Below, piece by piece: positions 46,968-64,000 of a stretch of DNA of 64,000 nucleotides. The stretch's first letter is position 1. Each line of letters starts with the position of its first letter. The position numbers were made by a program, and so were the translations under genes. The notes under the pieces are model-generated. The model saw only the letters and a list, made by a program, of their open reading frames with translations. It searched no databases and was not told the origin of the DNA. The stretch spans positions 164,001 through 228,000 of the forward strand of contig QVRM01006581.1 in NCBI GenBank assembly GCA_003439945.1, written 5' to 3'. The DNA comes from Dermanyssus gallinae (Eukaryota > Arthropoda > Arachnida > Mesostigmata > Dermanyssidae).

Positions 46968-47237
46968 TAGCGGCGGTGGCTTAGGCGGCTAACGCACCGT
47001 TCGAAACGGGCCGTTGCCATGGCAACCATGGCGGGCAAAACAATCGCAAGTTCGAGCCCTGGTCTTGCTAGTTGTATTTGTTGGACGTGGTTGTCATTGC
47101 CCTGCTGCTACATACCTCTGCTGGAGACAGCCAGTACGAGAACGCTGGTGACGATAAATCCATTCAGACGATATCGTGCCACAGCCAACATAGCCCATTA
47201 CGAGCGTCTAAAATGTAGTTGTCAGAGCGTTAAAAAA
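46968..47237 (+). mobile_element. tRNA-derived SINE, family 3, copy b
   Basis: Starts TAGCGGCGGTGGCTTAGGCG with an A-box-like TGGCTTAGGCGG, has the B box AGTTCGAGCCC near 47050, then TTGTATTTGTTGGACGTGG, ATATCGTGCCACAGC, and ends GTTGTCAGAGCGTTAAAAAA. Full-length match to copies a and c. Confidence 0.88.
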
Positions 47238-47239
47238 AG

Positions 47240-49800
47240 TGTGGGAAAGGGGAGAGAGAGAGGGAAAAGGATAATGAACATCGTGGGTCTGATAAAGTCC
47301 AGCCCTGTGGCAAATTGGTTGCCCGCCTTAATGTCTTCTTTAGACATGACATAGTAGAGAGGTGTTCTAGGACCTCGGGAGCTAATAGGTATTTCTCGCG
47401 CATGGCTTCTATGCAGCCAATGCTGGATAATAGGGCATACGTAGATGCAGTGAACCTGGCGGCAGAATCATCTCCTTTGCAGGGTTGAATAATGGGTTAG
47501 CGCACCATGTTGTTTAGTTAAGGGTTTGGGTGTCAAGGCGCGATAATAAAAAGTTAAATTACGGAGGTTGTTGCGGATGATGACTGAAGAGGCGGAAACA
47601 TCGTTGTGGGCGTGGGCGAGGCGATGGAACACCGGAACAAACAGAAAGGCCATACTATACCTCAACATTGTCATCAGATAAAGGAGAGCCTTTAAAAGAG
47701 ATAATCCGGTTTAGAACTTCAAACATATATCTCCTTACTGACTTTGGTACGTATTGGAGCAAGTCTGATTTGCTTCATAACCATTTTTCTGACGTTGAAT
47801 CTCAATTGACTACGCAAACGTAAAAGGCCTCTGTCTATGTAAAGAGAACAATTATCACAATGTTATTGAGCACATGATCAATGTATGACGATGTATGTTT
47901 GTTTCACTAGGAATTTCAGTCAATTGTATGCCTATTTTATTCAAAGATTCTGTTCTCTCATTGGCTGTAACTTTGGTAGGCTCCATCCGTTCTTTTTGCC
48001 TAGTGAAGATCGGCGTCTACAACCTAGACAATAAGGAGTATTATAACACGCTAGAGGTAGGCTTCGTTTCTTCGAAATATTTTTTCTCACCAGCAATATT
48101 CTGTTTGAGTGCAACTCTTATGTGATGATGTGCGACCCCTCATCTAATGACTGAGCCCACCTGTACCTATTCAACTCTAGATGGCGCTTGAGTGCTTGGC
48201 TGCACTTGGTTATTTTTGCTAACCCCGACAGAAACTTCTAGTAGAGTTTTCTCGTTACGTGTTCTTATATGAAATCAATAATTATTACCATATTGATCTG
48301 TGCTTGAGTTTCGAAGTTTTGATGCGATACTATATTTTCTGGCCACAATGCGTAGGAGTAATATGCTACATGTTATTAACTATAATTTTCGTTATTAGTT
48401 TTGTGGCTGTAAATATCCCTCGCCCCTATTAATGTAATAATAAGGCAACGATAACGTTTATGTTAAATGCAGCGTATTTAGTAGAATTGTCGTAGAATAC
48501 CACGGCGCTAGCATGAACAAACAATAACAGACTAATATATTTTTTTATGAGATATTTATTCTGTTCTGCGAGCATGGTTTGCAGAGAAAGGCGAGCCAAC
48601 ACATTCTACAGACTGAGAATCCCATTGCAATTCTGTTATTAAGAACTACTGCTTATGGGAAGTCCGTACGTGTAAGCGAAATACTTCGAGATTATGGTTT
48701 CAATGAGCATTATTGTTACTGTAGGTTTCTAAGATAAGCTCCCCATAGTACTCGGGACGTTAGAGCTCTACATGTGTTTATGAAAGAAGCTAAGAAGTTT
48801 CTTTTCGAATACACTAACACTTTCAAAAAACACTTTGGATAGAAATGGTGCTCTGTGTTTTCCTGTAATTTTGTTCCATAAAACTACGTTTCAATCATCT
48901 CCGCCTCTTCAGGTATAGCTCACCAGGTGAGCGAGTCATGTAAGGGTGGGAAAGAGTCAATATAAATTAAAACATTCCCCGAAGACAATTTTATACACCC
49001 TTACATCAAACCTGAGATACATTAGGTATTGACAGTGGCATATAAAAAGTGCAGCCAGAGCTGGATAAGTTCAAGCGTCAAGGAAGATGAAGGTCATACG
49101 CAGATCATTTTTTGCCCGAGGTACATCGTCTTTATTTCATTGGCCTGCAACATTAATCGTCGATAATATTGTCATCGTCAATTAATCGCTTCCATTCAAG
49201 CTCCGTTCGTGCTTAATCTATTTCTCACGTGGCTCTACTTTCAATTAACGGTCATGTTGTTGACAGCATGAACAAACTACATCTTGTCAAGTTGTGCTTG
49301 TTTCCTGAAGGATCAGATGTGTGTCATGCATACGAGAAACATAAGCTTACTGAAATTCGCAAATATTGGCTGCCGGACTGGCGATGTCGCTAAAGAGCCA
49401 AGTGCTCTAATTTGGTTGAAGGTTGTCTGTTCCGTTCCCACTCCATTAAGGTACGTCAAACATGATGTCGCTCTCATACCGATGAGTCAGTGATCTAAAC
49501 TACCTTACCACTGTCACAACTGTCCCAAGTATACCACCCCACTGTTTTGTCGTCTCAAGCAGGACAGGTCGTAAGAGACCACAACAATTAATACCCTCTC
49601 TCCCTCTCGCTCTCTCTATTTTCTCACTTTTTCCTCTTTAGACTTTCTATGATCTTACAGGTTTGGTCATGTAAGTGCACGTGTCAATCTGATTAAAATC
49701 GCCTGTTCACGTGCACCACAAGCCACGGAAATAAACAACATTCTATGGACTTCCTAACTATAAAGTACTATGTATATGACAATAAGACATTTGCATTAAC
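47240..49800. other. No gene seen
   Basis: Frames at 47468-47674 (minus), 47895-48125 and 49284-49493 (plus) carry no recognised motif. No element ends are visible. Confidence 0.4.
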
Positions 49801-49801
49801 A

Positions 49802-50034
49802 TTAATATCATCAATAATACTTGCAAATTACCTTTTACAACCAAACGCACCCTATCTACAGTGCCTATATATATATATATATATGAAAAAGAAGAGAAAA
49901 TTTTAAAAACAAGCTTGTTCAATCTATAAAGCTACAGTATATCCTGTGCAAATCACTAACGATGACATAATTTTAATATCATCAATAATACTTGCAAATT
50001 ACCTTTTACAACCAAACGCACCATATCTACAGTG

Positions 50035-50095
<61 letters not shown>

Positions 50096-50179
50096 AAGAA
50101 GAGCAAATTTTAAAAACAAGCTTGTTCAATCTATAAAGCTACAGTATATCCTGTGCAAATCACTAACGATGACATAATT
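49802..50179. repeat. Tandem duplication (171 and 207 bp) with unequal TA arrays
   Basis: TTAATATCATCAATAATAC starts each unit (49802 and 49973) and CACTAACGATGACATAATT ends each. The units are nearly identical except that the inner TA array is about 9 units in the first and about 27 in the second, so the array changed after a recent duplication. Confidence 0.92.
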
Positions 50180-51030
50180 GTGTCGTAACCTGCAACACCA
50201 AATGCCTGTATGTATCATGTAGAGGCGGATAGATCATTTGAAAAAACCTCGCTTATCCTTCTTGACTTCCGCTTGTCCCTGTAAGATTCGAAGAGATAAG
50301 GAAAAATGCATGCCAGGTTATAAAGTGCAAGTTAAAACTAGCGTCTCTAATGCAAACCATACGAAAATAGTATGACAAACATTCTGTTGCAGGGCCCGCA
50401 TAACCTTCATAGCGCTATCGACTAGCCCCACCAACGCATAGCTCTTTATGGATGAATGGCTTTATCATTTGCTTGACATGTATACCTAAGTACATATGTC
50501 AGGGGTGTTTAGAGCAGCAGTATAAGCGACATGTTGAGATATATAGGGTTTTTACAACAGTTTTTATGGCAGCATGGTCGCTGACTCTTATCACCTACTA
50601 TCAAGGGGCATGGCGCTAATTTCGCTCAAAGAAACTATAATTGTCTAAATCTACTCCAAATTCAAATTTATAGAACTACCAACTCCATATTACAGATGTA
50701 TATCATTGTATTGTAATATGTTTAACTTATGTACTCATAAATTCACAGTTACAAAACTATTAACGCGTTCACCCATTTGTACACAGCATATGCACAAAAT
50801 AAAAAAACAACGCGGGCGAGGGATTGCCGAGTATAAAGAAGTATATTTTTGAAAAGCCGAGAAATAACAGGGAAAAAAATTAAATTAAAACAAATTCATT
50901 AAAATCTTTAGAATACATAGTTTTCCAAATACTGCGTGCATGCAAATTTAAATGCATGAAGTTCATATCCTATATTAAATATTTATAGCCTTAAAACAAA
51001 TTCGCAAATATTAAGAAATATCACTTCAAA
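50180..51030. other. No gene seen
   Basis: AT-rich DNA without recognisable coding or repeat structure. Confidence 0.4.
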
Positions 51031-51034
51031 TCGG

Positions 51035-51115
51035 TATGCGTCGTGCTGGGATCGAATCTACAACTCCAAGTGCCATAGTCGCAGGGGCATCTAAAGCATC
51101 TCCCCACTCCGTCCT
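51035..51115 (-). mobile_element. tRNA-like sequence, possible SINE head
   Basis: The minus strand has GATTCGATCCC, one or two changes from a B box, downstream of GATGCTTTAGATGCCCC in the A-box position and an anticodon-arm-like TGCGACTATGGCACTTGGAG. No terminal A-tail or TSD is clear. Confidence 0.35.
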
Positions 51116-51439
51116 ATCGATTGAAGACAATATATATATATGAAATGATATATTTCCTATATATATATACATATTTAATTTGGGGTTTCTCAACTGGTCC
51201 CGGCATCTGGGGCTTCAGCTCCATTATATTGGAGCGACCTTCATTGCGCACCGTAGAAACAGTGGTCATAACTCTAGTCTCTCTTCATGAAGAGGTAAGC
51301 GACGTCCAAATGAAAAGAGAACTTGGCTTGTCAAGGATCCGCTTCGTATACCTCATCTCAAACTCTGTACCGGTCGTTAAGATGATTCGATTGAAGTTGA
51401 ATGTACAGTACTATTTGAAAGCTTTGTCTCTTGCCTCTG

Positions 51440-51545
51440 GTCGGGTTTTGCATGTGACAATCGCCACGTGTATACTAGATACATAGTCACACATGGCTCT
51501 CATCACCTGGTGTGTTCAAATATAACACTTCCACGACGACTACAC
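51440..51545 (+). repeat. LINE 3' fragment
   Basis: CGCCACGTGTATACTAGATA and CATGGCTCTCATCACCTGGT, followed by GTGTTCAAA, match 34112-34170, the 3' part of a LINE fragment. Confidence 0.5.
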
Positions 51546-51826
51546 AGAATGCATCGGTCGACTGTGCTCCCAAGTATTTACGAAGTATCATGCGTCTGCC
51601 TGGCAGCCCTTACAAAAACATCGCTGCACTGTCTCTTTCTTTCTCTCTCTCTCGCTCTCGCTCTCACTCTCTCTCTCACTCGAATGGCATGCCGAGTGCA
51701 GCTAGCAACAGCATAAACGGCCACGTTATGTGCATTCTCAATACGAGTCAAATAAATGTAATGATGATGATGATGATGACAACGATGAGGCATGAGGCAT
51801 GAGTATATTTTAGCAGCGGTTCTTAC

Positions 51827-64000
<12,174 letters not shown>

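Noticed and set aside
51578..51826. Extension of the last BLTP2 exon through His6 and Arg-rich sequence
   Set aside because: The tail comes from (ATG)n and (CT)n simple repeats and lies beyond a good donor site; unlikely to be coding.

Overview
This window is eukaryotic nuclear DNA, most likely from an arthropod. A parasitiform mite or tick would fit, but that is an inference from the mix of R1- and CR1-type LINEs, mariner relics and dense (TA)n arrays; it is not a species call. There are no bacterial-style gene clusters. Long open frames are rare and almost all belong to decayed mobile elements.

The one confidently identified host gene lies on the minus strand from beyond the right edge to about 51.8 kb. 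I could join 17 exons (about 860 codons) by matching splice sites and reading phase. They encode the C-terminal part of a bridge-like lipid transfer protein of the BLTP2 / hobbit / KIAA0100 (Fmp27) family. The N-terminal part lies outside the window and I could not place the last exon. One internal exon (57.42-57.60 kb) carries three single-base insertions that break the frame and together restore its length modulo three.

The left third (1-24 kb) has little coding content. It contains a foldback element with 150-bp arms (1.0-1.75 kb), a mariner relic (2.3-3.0 kb), many long (TA)n arrays, a LINE 3' relic (10.6-11.0 kb), a possible orphan terminal exon (11.84-12.0 kb) and a possible first coding exon (14.82-14.95 kb). 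Upstream of that exon is an unusual 5-kb GC- and trinucleotide-rich domain (15.1-20.7 kb) full of (TTG)n/(CAA)n and (CGA)n tracts, which may be a promoter/5'UTR region.

The middle (21.7-46 kb) is a nest of retroelements. It has a 3.6-kb LINE flanked by a perfect 14-bp target-site duplication (TSD) with an SGNH-esterase-like ORF1. It also has a 5'-truncated R1-type LINE with poly(A) and a 13-bp TSD, and several CR1-type copies with PHD finger, coiled coil, RRM-like, endonuclease and reverse-transcriptase pieces. A solo LTR with a 5-bp TSD sits inside a CR1 copy. Finally there is an LTR family whose LTR ends are 47-bp inverted repeats, including a deletion derivative in which Gag is joined to the integrase tail.

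Three tRNA-derived SINE families run through the window. Three copies of one family are bounded by 13-16 bp TSDs, which fixes its ends. Several copies sit in introns of the BLTP2 gene, beside a 64-bp perfect palindrome.
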